A stretch of DNA of 64,000 nt from Sycobia sp. Sy_11 (GCA_018907035.1 JACCIC010000003.1:7047501-7111500), one strand, 5' to 3'. Shown: positions 48,522 to 62,294, numbered from the stretch's first letter. The notes: generated from the letters alone by a model not told the origin. Made by a program: numbers and translations.

Positions 48522-50644
48522 CTTTTTTCATTTTGACCCGATATTTTGGTAAATTGCCGGCCGAAGGACGCGCGGAGACGACCCCGTGAGGGCCGGGGCG
48601 GGGGAGACAACAAAGAATGAGTCATAAATGGGGACAAGGTTGAAAAATGATTTCTCGAGGGTGGGACAGAAGGAGAGTGAAAGAGAGAGGTGTATAAAGA
48701 GCGAAGAAAAACAGCGCAGAAAAGTGAAGAGGGGGAGGCGAAGGTAAGTAAACGTCGAAATTTCGCTGGAGCAAGTAAGGCCGAACATACGTCATATTTT
48801 CCCATATCGTGAAAAATATATGCAGAGAATCTTATCCGATGATTTTTCATTTACGAGAGGTCCTTTATTACTTCTCTCGGGGTCGGAAGCTTTTTTTTCC
48901 ACCCGAGGTGCTCTGCCCTTTTTTTTTGCTCGAGAAACTGCTGAAACTCACACGCACACACACACAGTCCGACGCATGATGTACATTCGGTCGGAAAAAT
49001 TGTTCGTAAACTTTCAATAATACAACGCCCCGCCCGCAATTTCCCTCCTGCCGATTTCTTTACAATCATACCTGCGTGTCGCCATGTGACCCGATCCACA
49101 CATACATGTACGTATCACGCGCGCGCAGCTGACGGTGCTCCCGGTGTGCAGAAACGCTCGACGACCAATCGTGGGGCCGGTAAGTCATGTGTAAACCACG
49201 AGTGTCAAATCGTAAATTCGGCGTGCCCGCCGTGCAGTCGCGTCGAGCGGGGCGGGGCAGGGCGGGGAGGGGTGGTTGAGGTTGCGCCGCCGCGAGTTCG
49301 ACGGCGCGGACAAGGGGAAGTATAGTCGAGAGCTCATCCCCCGGCTCGACGCGAGCCGCCATGGTCGCTCGCTCGGTCGGAGCGGCGGGGGGGCGGTGGT
49401 GTACGCGCACCTATGCATATACCTGTATATTCGCAGCCGTAGACAAGACGGGGGGGACGTATAAATCCCGCGTGATTCGTTCGCGCGACTGCGCGTGCGT
49501 GGCCGAGCTGCGAGGGGCGAGGGGAGGGGGCCGAGGGAGAGGTTATTGGCTCGTAGATCAAACCGCGCGGGCGTTTAATTTCTTATGAGCGATTTGTTGC
49601 GCGAACGGTGAACGGGCGCGGGGTCGAGGGTTAGGGCGGGAGAGAGGGCTGTATAGACGAAAAAGAAATGTATATGAAGCGACATCGCGTGCCATGCGAT
49701 TTATCATGAGTTAAGGCGGATGTAGGAAATGTTTTCGAAATTTGGACAATATATATTTATGCTCGTGAATGGACATTCGCGTCGTTGGTACACGAAATGG
49801 TACACCGTATGGAGACCAAGAGCGTAAAACGCGAATTTTCGTCCGGGTTCTGGTAATCCCTCGGCGATCGCGCGCCCGGAAACAGCGCCGATCAGCACAA
49901 GAACGTAAACGCCGAACGCCAACGCGGTATCCTCTATTTTACTGTACTGCGGTAAGCGTAAAATGGCCTTTCGACATCCGGATTTTAAGGCTCGCGAGAA
50001 TAAAATAAAGTTTTAAGCATACCATTTGAAGCATAGATACCTCGTTTCATCCCAAATATCGTAATTTAAAATTACACTTGATGCTCATTACGTTCTGCAA
50101 ATTAACGTTTTATGATAGTTTATCAATACTCTGTATATTATAAAATATTTTTTAAATATAAAAGGACAAATGACAATTAATACATGAACTTGACAAAATT
50201 TACATATTTTTTCTACAGTTACAACGTGCAACATGAACATTTGACTCGCTCCACTATTAGACAATTTATGAACCTGCTCGCTGCGTTTGACATAATTAAA
50301 ATTAATTCCATTCGCCGGAGTGTTGCGTCAAAAAAGTCATTATTTCCCTCGGCCATTCGAGCTGCCGTTTAAGAAAAAAACATCTATACTCGGGATTACG
50401 CAAACCAGTTTTTAAATTATTATCGTCCGAATTTCAAAAGTTTTGTACACAGGACGCGATGAGTACGTTGGAAGAGAGAGAGAGAGAGAGAAACAATGAG
50501 CTGCACGCGAGAGGAACAATGAGAGAATTAAAAACGACAGTCGGTCACACGCATTTGCATATAATTGTACGGACCTGCAGGAGGAAATTCTCATAATGAT
50601 AATTCATTAAGGATATTCGCTTTGTTCCTCTGAATATACATACA
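48518..50644. other. Gene-free stretch
   Basis: Purine-rich 48,590-48,750 ending in a donor-like AAG-GTAAGT; CpG-rich 49,090-49,650 with a donor-like CCG-GTAAGT at about 49,180; AT-rich from 50,010. No exon can be closed convincingly. Confidence 0.55.
50473..50491. repeat. (GA)9 repeat
   Basis: A short pure array. Confidence 0.96.
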
Positions 50645-50673
50645 AACACACACTCACACACACATACACGCAC

Positions 50674-50726
<53 letters not shown>
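50645..50726. repeat. Compound (CA)n-(TA)n microsatellite
   Basis: Interrupted CA units to 50,676, then pure TA to 50,726. Confidence 0.97.
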
Positions 50727-50729
<3 letters not shown>

Positions 50730-53700
50730 AACAAAACGCCAAAGCGGAAAACTGCTTTTGCGAATGAAATTAATTTCGTTACACTCGCAACTGTGTGTGT
50801 GTGAATTATAATGCGTCGGAGGCTCTCTTTCACCTAGCAGATTAATTGCCAATTATAATGTCCATAATGGGTCCGCGCACGCGCTCTAGCCGCAACGCGA
50901 GCTCTAATAGTTTATCGCTCACTTTTGCCCGCCCCCATTCCCGTTGATCGTTCGAATCGTATCGGCCGATAATTTAAGTATGATTTTTCGCTCGATCGAA
51001 TGAATTTTCAACGTTAATTCGGGGCTCGCGAATTCGTCGATAATGGTTTCCCAGAATTTTGTAGGTATGTATCTAAAGACTTCGAAGGCAGCGTATCGCG
51101 AAATATATGTGCTACGCGTTTATGTTAACTAAAAAATATGCGGTTCGTTTATAGATAACAAGGCTCCATATAAGTTGATAAATTAGATGACTTCCATACG
51201 GCTGGATTAATCTAAGCGGTATAACGTTAAAATGTTTTTGACATTGAATTTTTCTTTAGTATTTTATAGCGTTTATTTCAGCATACTTTTTAATATTATT
51301 AGGAAATTTTCATTTTTACCAAATATAAGATAACTATTTTTTAGTAATATTTTTTTTGATAACTCTTTGGTAATCGACTAAATTTTAATAACATTTTGAA
51401 TATATTATAAAAAATTAGGATATTTTATTACGTTTAATAAGATAAAATGCTTTTTATTAGTAAAAATAATATGTATAATAATGCAGAAGTGGCATTGAAT
51501 TATTCTTATTAGTAGGACCTTTTATGAACTAATAAAAAAAATGTAGATTTTGGAAATACAAAACGAAATAATTAAAAAGAAATAAATAAATAAAAGTCAA
51601 ATATCAGCAAATCGCAATACTTATCGCAAATGTTATCGCAATCGATTGCAAATCGTAATTATCACAAGTCCTACGTCCTACGAACCGCCATGCCTTCGAC
51701 AACCAGATGCATAAAACGACATTAAACTCTTACATCGTGGCGTTTTCTAATTTCTCGTCCAATGCGTATATAAAAGCGATTGGCTTCGCCGCAATAAAAG
51801 AAAGAGTGAGAGAAAAAAAGGGAAAACCCTCGAGTATCGCTTTCCTCGTTTTGCGGCCGAGGGCTGGCGCGTATAATACGCGCGTAAAAAAAAAATGAAA
51901 TCAAATAAAAAGAAGGCAAAATACGTAGAGAGCGCGGGGAGGGAAAAAAACGGAAGAGAAGCGAGTCATATAACTATATAGTCTAGCTCGACGGCGCGAG
52001 GCGTGCAGCGCTAAAAAAAAAAAAAAAGAATACCTTTCCGCGCACGCGCGCTCCATTGAGCGCGTCGCTCGGACGGCAAAAATCAGCGTTTCAACGAGCA
52101 CTCCCCCGTACGTAACCTCTACCTCCGATGCGTGTGGACCCCGAGAGAGAAAGAGAGATTAACAGAGTAACTACATCAATAATGTGAAATTATCTTCTCT
52201 CCCTCCCTCTGAAATGTGTAATTTAAACCTACTTGATCAATTCATCTTAAATCTATACTAAATGTATTATCTATTAAATTAAAGATGTAGATTTTGTTGA
52301 TTTTTGGTAAATAATTTTTTATGCTATAAAACAGGAAAACGTTTACTCGATAATATTATACATCCAAAGAACGCGAGAAAGCATTGTCCGAAGAAACTGT
52401 ATAGTAGATTGAAAAAAAAATTCAACATTAATTTTAATGTCCAGATATTAACAATTTAAATTTTAAGTTGAGCGTATTGAAACCTCATACATCCTTTTAT
52501 TTCTGTATTATACTGATTTACGCTAATATGTATGAAATTTTTCTTTCTTTTTATTTTTCGCTTTTTAATTTTCTCGATTTGAATTTGTACTGTTGCAAGC
52601 ATTATTTCATATATGTAATCTCATGTAGATAAAAGATTTTTATATGTATTTCCAACGAATCTATAGACGCTCCAGCGTTCTGTGATATTAAAATCTTGAC
52701 GATAATAGAAATATTCACGACTCGCTAATACTCATAATCTTTGGAAAAGAAATGTAAATAATAACGACGAAATACAATGCGAAAGGGTCTGGGGTTGGGG
52801 AAGCAGAATAGTATACGTAGGGTAAATTAGTGAAGAGGTCGGGGAGGGTGGGGGCTGCGTGTATTCCGATCGATCCTCTCACCGTTCACACGATATTTAT
52901 ATATGTATGTCTATAACTGTTCGATAAATTGTTTCTGCCTCGCCGCATCCTGCCCGCATCGCTTGCGCCACGCCGTGTCACCCATCTCTCTTATCCGCGT
53001 ATATGAAATATACACATGTATATACATATACAGATACATATATGTGTGACAAATTCGCGGGCGTCGAGGCGGCCTACAGCACGTACGGCCGAAAAAGAGG
53101 AAGCGCGTATAAATCACATAAGCGGGCGATCGGGAGGGGGTGGGGAGGCGACGGTGGGATTCCGGAGCTTATCGAGACGGTCGCATCGGGCCGCGCCCCT
53201 TTCCAACGCTGCTCCGTGCGGCTCCCGGCCGCGGTGCATTTTAATATTCGCCGCCCCCCCCCCTCTGCAGACTCGAGCCGCCTGCACTCGCGTTCGATTC
53301 TGTCCGTCGCGAAGCTCTTTGCCGATGCTACTGGCCGTCTTGCTTTTTCTCACTGTTCTTTGTTTTGCAACGGCTTTGTGCTTTTCGTTCTGCGCGACCG
53401 CGCGACATTGATACGCGCGGATTTGCAACTCGCTCGTGTATGCATGGACGACAGAAACGTTGGCGGCTTTTTATTCCGTCGCGTCCTCTTTCGCACCGAG
53501 AGAGTCGTCGAACGTGCCGTTAATCGGGAAGTTAAGGCCGATTATTTAACTGTGTATAATTAAATCGATTCATGTTTGTTCCCGTATTCGTGCATTTGCT
53601 CGAATTAAAATTCATTCGTAGTGGATTATTGGGGCAATGGGTAATTATTGTCGAAGAAACGTGGCCTGCGTGTCGGACATTTCGGTGTCAAGGATTATGC

Positions 53701-54119
53701 AATAAATTTTAAAATACCCACGCGGTAAATAAATTCTGTATAGTAATTGGCCTTTATATTGTTAAAAATGTCAAATTTTCATCGTCATACTCCCACTCAT
53801 TACGGAGCCCGTTGAAGCCGAACCATTTACACGTAAGGAGCCGTACCGTATTTTAACCACAGTGTCCGCGCCGAGGTTCGACATTCATTAGCCCAAGCGC
53901 GTGTTTTTAACACTTTAAAAATAAATACAAGCTTATTGCGTGAAAATCCGCGCTCACTGATCAATTTATCAAGTTCCTGCCTATTGAAACAGGCTCAAAT
54001 AGCGCGTGTTTTTGTAAACTGAATTCCCCGCGGAGGGCAAAAATATAAACGAACACAACAAGTATGAGATAGGCTCGTGTCGTAAGCTGTGCACAAAGCG
54101 ATTCGAAAATAACTATATC
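50727..54119. other. Gene-free stretch
   Basis: Mostly AT-rich, repeat-poor DNA with A15 at 52,013-52,027. A GC-rich island at 53,050-53,560 holds a 186-codon frame (53,003-53,563) without a recognisable domain and with C10 at 53,254-53,263 inside it. Confidence 0.55.
51611..51658. repeat. 12-bp-period ATCGCAA cluster
   Basis: ATCGCAA starts at 51,611, 51,623 and 51,635, exactly 12 bp apart, followed by the related TGCAAATCG. It may be a degenerate 12-bp tandem repeat or a homotypic transcription-factor site cluster. Confidence 0.75.
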
Positions 54120-54131
54120 CCCCCCCCCTCG

Positions 54132-54182
<51 letters not shown>
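54120..54182. repeat. Poly(C)9 and (TA)25
   Basis: C9 is followed four bases later by a pure TA array from 54,133. Confidence 0.97.
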
Positions 54183-54183
<1 letters not shown>

Positions 54184-54399
54184 GAACAAAACTATCTCGA
54201 TTTTCCATTAACCTCCTTAGCGACTATTGTAATAGGGCTTGCTCTGCTCTCTTTACGCCCGTAGAGCGTTGAAAATATAGGGAAACTAATTGAGAGGAGG
54301 GGGGGGGGATCGCGCGACCTCCATATCAATTCGCTCGTTGTCCGCGGCCGCGACGACGGAAGAGCATCTCGCGGAAGAGACAAGAGAAGGACACGCCTG

Positions 54400-54404
<5 letters not shown>

Positions 54405-54445
<41 letters not shown>
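54405..54445. repeat. (CT)20 microsatellite
   Basis: A pure array. Confidence 0.98.
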
Positions 54446-54447
<2 letters not shown>

Positions 54448-57055
54448 GTCAGCTCTGTTGCGCGCGTATAAAAATAGAAATGGTGACGTGGAAGAACCGA
54501 TACACGGAAGGGAAAAGTGAAGTGATCGACAAAAATTCTGCTATCTTGTAATTTTTTATGCTTTAATTTTAATTTCATCGCCCGTTTGCCGCTACACCGA
54601 TGCATGTTTCGATTGCCCCCAAGTGCGTACGCATGCGTATCATAAGCAATGCACGATTATGAATTATGTCCTAGTCTATAGAAATTTGATAGAGGTGCTA
54701 CATGTGTTTTTAAGCATCTTCATTATTATTAATAATGAGCGCTGGCTTACGATGGATTCGCAATGTTGAACGTACTCATTGCTCAGAAGTCCCTCCACGT
54801 AAGCGACCGAATGCAACGTAAAAGTACAAACTCCGAGCACGAAATTTTTATCGCATACGAAATACACGGAAATTAATGCGTTATCGACTATAATTGGAGC
54901 ATGATAGAAAAACAACCTTTTGCGAAGCTGACGAAAACAAAAAGAAAGAAAAAACGAAGAGAGACGAGGCGATATCGCCTCTGCGAACCAATCTCTCTGA
55001 CGCGTCACATTACGTTTCATTTCTCCCGAGCGGAATCTCGACTCTCGCCCCCCTCGCGCGAATCCCGCTTAGCCAGCGAACTTCACACCGTACACGATAC
55101 GCCCGTGAAATTCTTCAACAGCCGCCTTGCACCCTCCCCGCTGAGGTCCCACCATCCCTAATTATCGTATCCTTCAGAGATTATTAAGCGTTTCATAATT
55201 CGACGGGGGTGGGGGAAATTCTCGATTTAATCGCGTACGTATTATATGGGTCTCGGGCGAGAGAACGCGAGTATAAGGCCATAACTTATAACCCGCGCGC
55301 GCAGGCTCTTTACCTCGCGCTCGCTTACTAATCATTTTTTACTCCCCCCCCTCCTCCACCGTCGCCCTTCCCACCAACCATCCACCGGAAACTAACAAAG
55401 CAGCAGCAGCAGCAGCAGCAGTCAGCTCCCGTGCGCAGCTCTACAACCCCGCCCCCGCCCCTCCCGCGCTCAGGACTTCCTATCGCGCATTATAGCGGAG
55501 CCCCGTCCATTTAAATTACCGAGGGCGCGGGGAGGCAGCCGCGCGCCGGCAAAGTGAAATCTCGCGCGCCAAAAATTGCAGCGTCCATCACCACCGGCGC
55601 CGCCGCCAGCGCGGCCGCCAACGCCGCCGCTATCCCTCCTCTCACTCCCCGCACACCTCAGGGAGCAACCTGGCGCGTCATGGCTCTCAGCCTCCCTCTC
55701 CTCCATTGCCGTCGACGTTTCTCGTTAATCCGCGGAGGTGGCGGGGGGGGGGGGAGGAGACGGAGCGCGTTAAGCCAGACCCGTCCATTAGAGATTCGAC
55801 GAAAGATGGATCGAGCAGCGCTCGCGTACTTTATGCCGCCGGGAGTGAGCGAGGGAGAGAGAGCGCACGATCCGACAACGTATATAAATATATATCAGGT
55901 GGGCCGCGATTTTACCGATCCCATGGGAATAGGGGAGGGGGGAGAGAAGGGGGGGGGAGAGAAAAATTCTCTAACTCCCTGGCTGCTTTATACGCGGGCG
56001 TAATTTTTCTCTCTTTTCTTTCTCGCGAGTCGTTGTCGTCGTACACAGTCCTTTATTTTCGTCGCGGTATATATATAACGTTCTTTTGTCGCTTCTTTTC
56101 ATTTTTTTTAATATACGCGCGAGACTAGACTGTGCAGGAAGTAGTTTATACGTGCGCGCGGGGACTAAAGAGCAGCGCGAAGATTTTTTAACTACACAAT
56201 AACGTGCGCTGGTCTCTTTGTTTCGGCAAAAATCCTCAAGCCGAAATATCATATTGTCATGGTAGGATACGTGCTCGGATAATTGCATAAATAAAATTTC
56301 CGTGTATATATATATATATATGCGATTAACTGTGATTCATCGAATAATTCATTAGTTGATATATTGTGGAAATGTGCGTACTCTCAAATGTTTATTCGTT
56401 TTTTATGCTTATTCTTATTCGCTTTTATAAAAAAAAGACAGTAATGACTTGTATGATAATGTAAGTTGCAGATAAAGTTTCATGAAACTGAAACTACCGT
56501 GCAAAAAATTATTGCGTATAGAAAAATTATAAATTATATAAGAGAATCACACCTCATTATATAGATATTTGATTATTTCATCTGTAATTGCAAAACTTTT
56601 TTCTTCTCGGTTGATATCTGATCATGGTTAGGTTCATTTATTGATCCAGCTTTTTTTAAACATTAATATAAAAATTCAACGATCTTTATAAATTTCAGTC
56701 ACTATTTCATAGAAAATATAATTTCATATAAAAAAAACATAAGTTTAAAGCTTAAGTAAAGATTTAATAACATAGAAATAACTTTACTTGTTACTTCAAA
56801 CTCTTACACTTTTTCTGATATAAACTTTATTGACTTATCTAAAGCCAAGTTAAGCGGAACTTTATTATGAAAACTTTATGAGAGAAAAAGCCTTAATTTT
56901 CAAAGGATCTAATGAACCCAAACCAGACACGGTTTCATTACAGGTAATGAAAAAAATCAACAAATTCATAAAAATTACGAAGAATGTACGATCATTTAAC
57001 ACGGTTAGGGGCTCCGAATGTTTCCTCCTCAAATGTCGTCTTCATAAATCTCTAA

Positions 57056-57059
<4 letters not shown>
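54446..57059. other. Gene-free stretch
   Basis: GC-rich 55,200-56,160 with GCC-type trinucleotides (55,590-55,635) and G12 at 55,743-55,754; AT-rich 56,300-57,050. No gene. Confidence 0.6.
55400..55421. repeat. (CAG)7 trinucleotide repeat
   Basis: A pure CAG array. Neither reading direction lies in a convincing coding frame, so I do not call it a polyglutamine tract. Confidence 0.96.

Positions 57060-57120
<61 letters not shown>
57060..57120. repeat. (TA)27 with GTGTG/CAC inverted borders
   Basis: The left border ACGTGTGTGTATA and right border TATACACGT are inverted copies differing by two GT units. Confidence 0.95.
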
Positions 57121-57305
57121 GTTTATAGAAAAGAGTAAATCAGTTTCGCTGCAACGCGGAAAACGAGAGCAAACGCAAGAGGGGAGTCGGAGAGGGAGGC
57201 GTAACAGTACCAGAAAGCGCATGAGAGAGAGAGGGGAGGCTGAGAGAAAGAGACTCCGTGATTTATGTCTCGCCGGGGGTAGTGATACAATGGGAGAATA
57301 ATGAA

Positions 57306-57333
57306 GGCGCGCGCGCGCGCGCGTGTGTGTGTG
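57306..57333. repeat. (GC)n-(GT)n repeat
   Basis: An alternating purine-pyrimidine tract. Confidence 0.96.
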
Positions 57334-57616
57334 CCTCTTGCCCTCCATTCTGTACCAGTGCAATCCCGCCTCCCCTCCCCCCAGCCCCGCTTCGCTTGTC
57401 CGGCCAACTCTCGCGGGCTTAGGCTCGGCAAATTAGAAGAAGAGAGAAACGACGAAAGGGAAAGAGAGAACGCGCGCCGGGAGTCCGATGGCGGGCCGAG
57501 TGATGCGGAAAGGGGGAGGGGGGCGGGCGAGCGCAGCGGCGGCCACGAGATTGAAAAAGCGCGAGCATGCGGGGATGGTGCACGGCGAGGGCAAAGTACA
57601 GCAGGAAGGAGAGAGA

Positions 57617-57638
57617 CAGAGAGAGAGAGAGAGAGAGA
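57617..57638. repeat. (GA)11 repeat
   Basis: A pure array. Confidence 0.96.
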
Positions 57639-58014
57639 AAAAGTAGTAGCGTGGCACGGCGGGCCAAGATGAAAGTAAGACGTTAAAGTACTCTCTTAAT
57701 GCCGGCAAGATACCTTTTCCTTTCTTTTTTTTTTATGAATAATTTTACCTCTTTTTCACGCCGCCGAGGTGTTAGTTTGTTCGAGTTGGTTGGTAGAGGT
57801 TAGAATTTGCATTTCCTTCTTTCTTTTCGACTTTTTTTGTTGTTGCAAATTTTCCCACAAGAATTAGTTGGTGGTCCGTATATATAGTTCAGCAATTGCA
57901 AATTTTAACATTGTACGATCTGAAGTTAAACGAACCTTTTTTCCTGACCCAACCGGACACATTTAGAATTTCGACAAAGACGAATCGCATAAAGCAGCTG
58001 TAACTTTTCGTAAT

Positions 58015-58062
58015 CAACTTAGCGTAATGGTTAAATCATTCGCCTGAATAAGTCAGTTTGTA
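58015..58062 (+). repeat. tRNA-like A-box fragment, possible SINE head relic
   Basis: TAGCGTAATGG at 58,020-58,030 fits the RNA polymerase III A-box consensus TRGYNNARNNG. It is followed by TTAAATCATTCGCCTGAATA, which resembles the D-arm and anticodon-arm region of many tRNA-derived SINEs (A-box, GGTTAA, then a CATTCGCCTG-like stretch). A good B box is missing at the expected distance; only a weak match lies in the G-rich run at 58,084-58,094. No tRNA cloverleaf can be closed. It is probably a truncated or mutated SINE head, or chance. Confidence 0.3.
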
Positions 58063-58401
58063 TAAGCTACAATTGGTGGGGGGGGGGGATTCTTGCGAGC
58101 ACGCGCGTCGCCTCCTTCGATCGACTCTCTGGAGCTCCAGAATCCGGCCGGTAACGGCGGTAACAATCGCGCCCTCGCACGCACCCGCGACACCGGGGTG
58201 CCCGTGCGCTGTAATAATGAAAAATTGATCGGCCATGCAGCGCGCCAGCCCCCCCCCTCCCAACCCTCCTCCCCCCACCGTGAAGGAGCGGCCTTCGATT
58301 GCACACCGGAGGAAACGGCAGCATCTCGTCTTCCCTGCAAATCCTCCACTCCCCGTCCCATTCGAGTAAATTAGGCACGAAGCGAGGGGAGCGAATGACG
58401 G

Positions 58402-58419
58402 GCTCGGGCTCGGGCTCGC
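58402..58419. repeat. (GGCTCG)3 hexanucleotide repeat
   Basis: Three perfect tandem copies in a GC-rich block. Confidence 0.95.
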
Positions 58420-60098
58420 AAGACTTACACGCGCCGCGCGCTTCCACTCCGTTCGCCGGCGGACGCAAACAACCGATTCTCCCGACCTCCCACCCACCCC
58501 GCTGTACTAATTAATTATACTCGAGCGGACGGACGATTTTACGGAACTTTGCTCTCCTATTATGCCGCGGGGAGAGGGGAAGGAGGACGTCTGGCGCTTC
58601 ATCAAACTGAGTGCAGACGTGATCAGGAAGACAGCGAGGGAGAGAGAGATAGAGAGAGGGGGGGCGAACGTTCGTGCCCACTCCCCTCCCAGAGGAAGCG
58701 ACAAAAATTCTACGCTTTTATCCGTACTCACTGACCGTGCGCGTATGGATTGGTATACATAGTTGAAACATGTGTGCGCCCCTCCCCGTTCCTACCCGCA
58801 TTTCCGATCTAGCGAGGAATAACGTAGCTATCGATTTTTTTTGCTTCGAAATAACGCGCATACATACGCGGGGACCAGGCGGAATCCCATTTCCCGCGAC
58901 GAAGGGAGGTGGCGCCTCTGTTAGAATATTTCCTTTATTGGAGGAGGTGTATGTGTCTTTGGAAAATGAAAATAAAGTCCATTAGCGTATATTTCGCTTT
59001 TTTTTTATGACGTTGCTTACTATATAACTTGCGGACGAAAACCATTTTAAACGCTCTACGTTGGCCTTTTGTTTTTTAACAAAATTTTTACCATTGCATC
59101 GACGATTCCCTCTATAAATACAATTTCAATTCGGTTGCGGGCACAAATTCGATGAAAAGGGAAACAAGGACCAAAACACAAAAAAAAAACGCCACATTCA
59201 TTTCGTTATTTGGACGCAATGCAATTTATTGCGTATCCGAGAAGTTTTCAAATCAGCCCGAAAAACCGCAGAGAGACACGGGACCTTGCGCCATATTCGT
59301 TTCATTAACCCTGCTCGATCGCGCGGGCGCAAGCGCACGGACACACACATACATACACAGGCGCACACACTTATATACACCTAGGATACACGCCGAGTAT
59401 ATAATTCGAAACTTTCCGAGCTGTACGCCAATGTGCGAAGCGGTGCCCGGTGAAGCGCGCGCGCCTTTATAGATTTGCCCAAAGTTCGTATCGATTCGAT
59501 TTGGAAGAGGGGGGCGGCGAGGCAGGGAGAAGGAGAGCATTGACCCCGATTATAATTGAGCCAATTATTCCCTCCTCCCCTACCACTGGGGGAAGGGCAA
59601 AAATGCGAGCAATTGCACCGGCCGCGATTCTCGTGACCGAGCGCTATATATAATTTCGGCGGAGACGTGGAATGAGGGAGAGAGAGAGAGAGGGAGACAT
59701 TGAGATAGAGAGAAAGATAGACAGAGGAGAAGTAGGTCAGCCGTTAGTCCGATTTCGGCGTCGGACTTCGTCCCCCGACTGTGTGACGCGACGTCGAGAT
59801 TCTTGTCTTTCCGTGCCTGTCTCTCCAAGCATAGAGACTGCGTCGACCCATGTCCCTCGTTTCTCAAGGGCTTCTCCCTGAGGTATGTCATATATATGTT
59901 TCGTCTTTAGGCCTTCCATTGTCCCATATATATATACCTTATGCCGATGTACGCGTGCTCATACGCGCGCGCGCGCCCGTACACACGGCAGCAGACGAAT
60001 CGCGCGATTCAGGGAACAAAAGAGTGAGAGCGAGAGGGAGGGGGGCGTAGGCACGCGCGCGTAACCGTTGCGTCGCAGACGACGCACCTGTTACAACG

Positions 60099-60101
<3 letters not shown>

Positions 60102-60145
<44 letters not shown>
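60102..60145. repeat. (AT)20 microsatellite
   Basis: A pure AT array with an AA phase shift at the right end. Confidence 0.97.
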
Positions 60146-60146
<1 letters not shown>

Positions 60147-60402
60147 TAGTCGACGGCGTCGCCGTCCACCTGTCTCCCCGTGCGCCGTGCCAGCGAGCCA
60201 GCCAGCCATTGTCTCCTCCTTTTTGTGCGCCCCGGCCGCCGCCGAGCGCCGGGCGCACTGGCCCCATTTTATTCAGGTGCGGCCGCCGCCGCCGCGAAGC
60301 CCCAAAAATACACCAGCCATTGTCCTTTACTACTGAGCGGCGCGGCGCGTATATGCGGCAGTATGATACGCCGGCGCGCCGGTATAATATACGAAGAACG
60401 CA

Positions 60403-60407
<5 letters not shown>

Positions 60408-60462
<55 letters not shown>
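60408..60462. repeat. (GA)27 microsatellite
   Basis: A pure array after one GTGA unit. Confidence 0.98.
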
Positions 60463-60465
<3 letters not shown>

Positions 60466-62288
60466 GCCCTAGAAAACGGGATTCACCGGAGAAAAAGTCG
60501 AGAACGGCGTGGGGAGGGGGGGGGAGCCCGAGCTTTGTACTCTTTTGTTGGGAGAAAAGAACGGAGGGATAAAGAGGGAGGGAATGAGGGGGCGCCCGCG
60601 CGCCGGCGCACGGCTAAATGACTCGGTGCGGTAGCGGCTCGTTTACGCTCGAGTAAACAAGCGTAAATATAACCGACCCCGGGCCCGCGATTCATTGTGC
60701 GGAATGAGCGGAGTTTGCGCTGCGCTACGTAGGCGCGTACGTGTGCAGGGCGGGATAATTCTTGGGGAAGCATGGGGGGGGGGGGAATAGCTGCGCTCCC
60801 TGACGTTTTGGCCTTGCCACCGCTGCTTCTGAATCTGGATTACAGAAGAATCGTTTCTTTCTTCCGTATATAAAATATCCGAATGAGTTTGTCTTTTGTC
60901 GGACGTACTCTTTTAAAGATTATATTTCGATTTGTTATAGAACCAGTTTTATAACAGTTGCTTTTCAGTAGAAAGATATACTTTCGAAATCAACCGATCG
61001 ATAAAACATGTAAATAACTTATGCGTATGTGTTCCTGATTCTCGCAGAGAACATTGACAATCATTTAAATATTTTTTTATAAAAACAATTAAGAATCCAT
61101 ACAGGTCTTTTGAAATGTTGAATGTTCAAAAAAAAATTTCGAGTAAATATATAGTGTGTGACAAAACGCGAATACTGTCTTCAATACGTTTTGGATGTAA
61201 AATTTGTATTTTTTGAGAAAAAAAGACAAACCATATGCTGGCTCGATGTTCACATTGTACATTGTATCATCCGTTCCGTATGATAAATGGCTGACTTATC
61301 GGTATTAATTTTTAATGGTTTCAAGACTTGCATGCTTATTTCGTGTTTTGCGTTTTTGTTCGAAAATAAATGTCTGCATTCTAAAGCCACAAAATTTACA
61401 TACAACAACAAAAATGTGTTACATTAAGATCTGCAACTTTCATTTGAAAATTACTATTAAATAAACTCAAAATTGTTCCGTACACGTCATTTCTATAAAT
61501 TTTTTATGATATTCTATACACAAAATCGCCCTTGTCTTCGTACTTTATGACCAGTTTTCAGATATACACATCTCTTTTGTGCAAGTCCGACATGAAATGT
61601 GAAATTGATGCGCCATTAGTTTATTGTCACGATATATTTTCCACTAAATATTACGGTAACGAGTTTGTCAGAGAATAGAGCGCGAGTTGGTTCGAGGGGG
61701 GAGGGAGGACAGACGCACGAAAAGAAAGTCGTAAATGCGTTTTAATTACCGACGTAATTTCCTCTCCCTGTGCGTTTAACTTTTCATACCAAAGCCCCAT
61801 ATATCTCGCACTTAAGAAAAAATATAGAAAGATATATACAATGCTGTAAAACTTACGGCACGACGGCGCGGCTCTCTCTATCTCCCCTCCCCCTCCCCCC
61901 AGCCAACTCCTCGCTTTATAGTTACGAGTGCGCGCAAGATAACGTTTTCCATCGTTCCTATTATCAGTGAACTCCGCGTCAGCTTTGAAGAACCTATATC
62001 TGCGTCAACTCCTGCGCATCTCTCGCTGTCTTGTAAAAGGGCCGCGTCGCGCAAGGACCATTATTGCTTTAATATATACGAGGGCGGATTTTTCAACTAC
62101 CTCGATTCTTAATAGCCTTTCCCAGACGAGATGCTCGTTCTCTCTCGCTCTTTCTCCCATTCTCTCTGCCTCGTTCCACTCTTCTACTCGCTAAAATAGC
62201 CGCCTAACGTTGATAAGCCGTGAACTCCGAGGTATTGTAAGTATACGAGCGCATGAACAAAACGAGAACGCACGCCCAGCATTATACA
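60463..62288. other. Gene-free stretch
   Basis: GC-rich to 60,790 (G12 at 60,774-60,785), then AT-rich unique DNA to 61,670 and mixed to the end. No gene. Confidence 0.6.
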
Positions 62289-62294
62289 TATCTA

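Larger units (their letters stand above)
57639..60101. other. Gene-free stretch
   Basis: Mixed composition; GC-rich at 58,080-58,520 with G11 at 58,078-58,088. Nothing recognised beyond the SINE-like fragment and the hexanucleotide repeat. Confidence 0.6.

Noticed and set aside
50945..50975. B-box-like GTTCGAATC suggesting a tRNA
   Set aside because: No A box at the right distance and no acceptor or anticodon stems can be formed.
53003..53563. 186-codon plus-strand open frame
   Set aside because: It starts in TATATG-like repeat sequence, crosses a C10 homopolymer, has no recognisable motif, and an overlapping frame in another phase is also long.
55400..55421. (CAG)7 as a polyglutamine-coding exon
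   Set aside because: No supported exon boundaries or coding frame around it.
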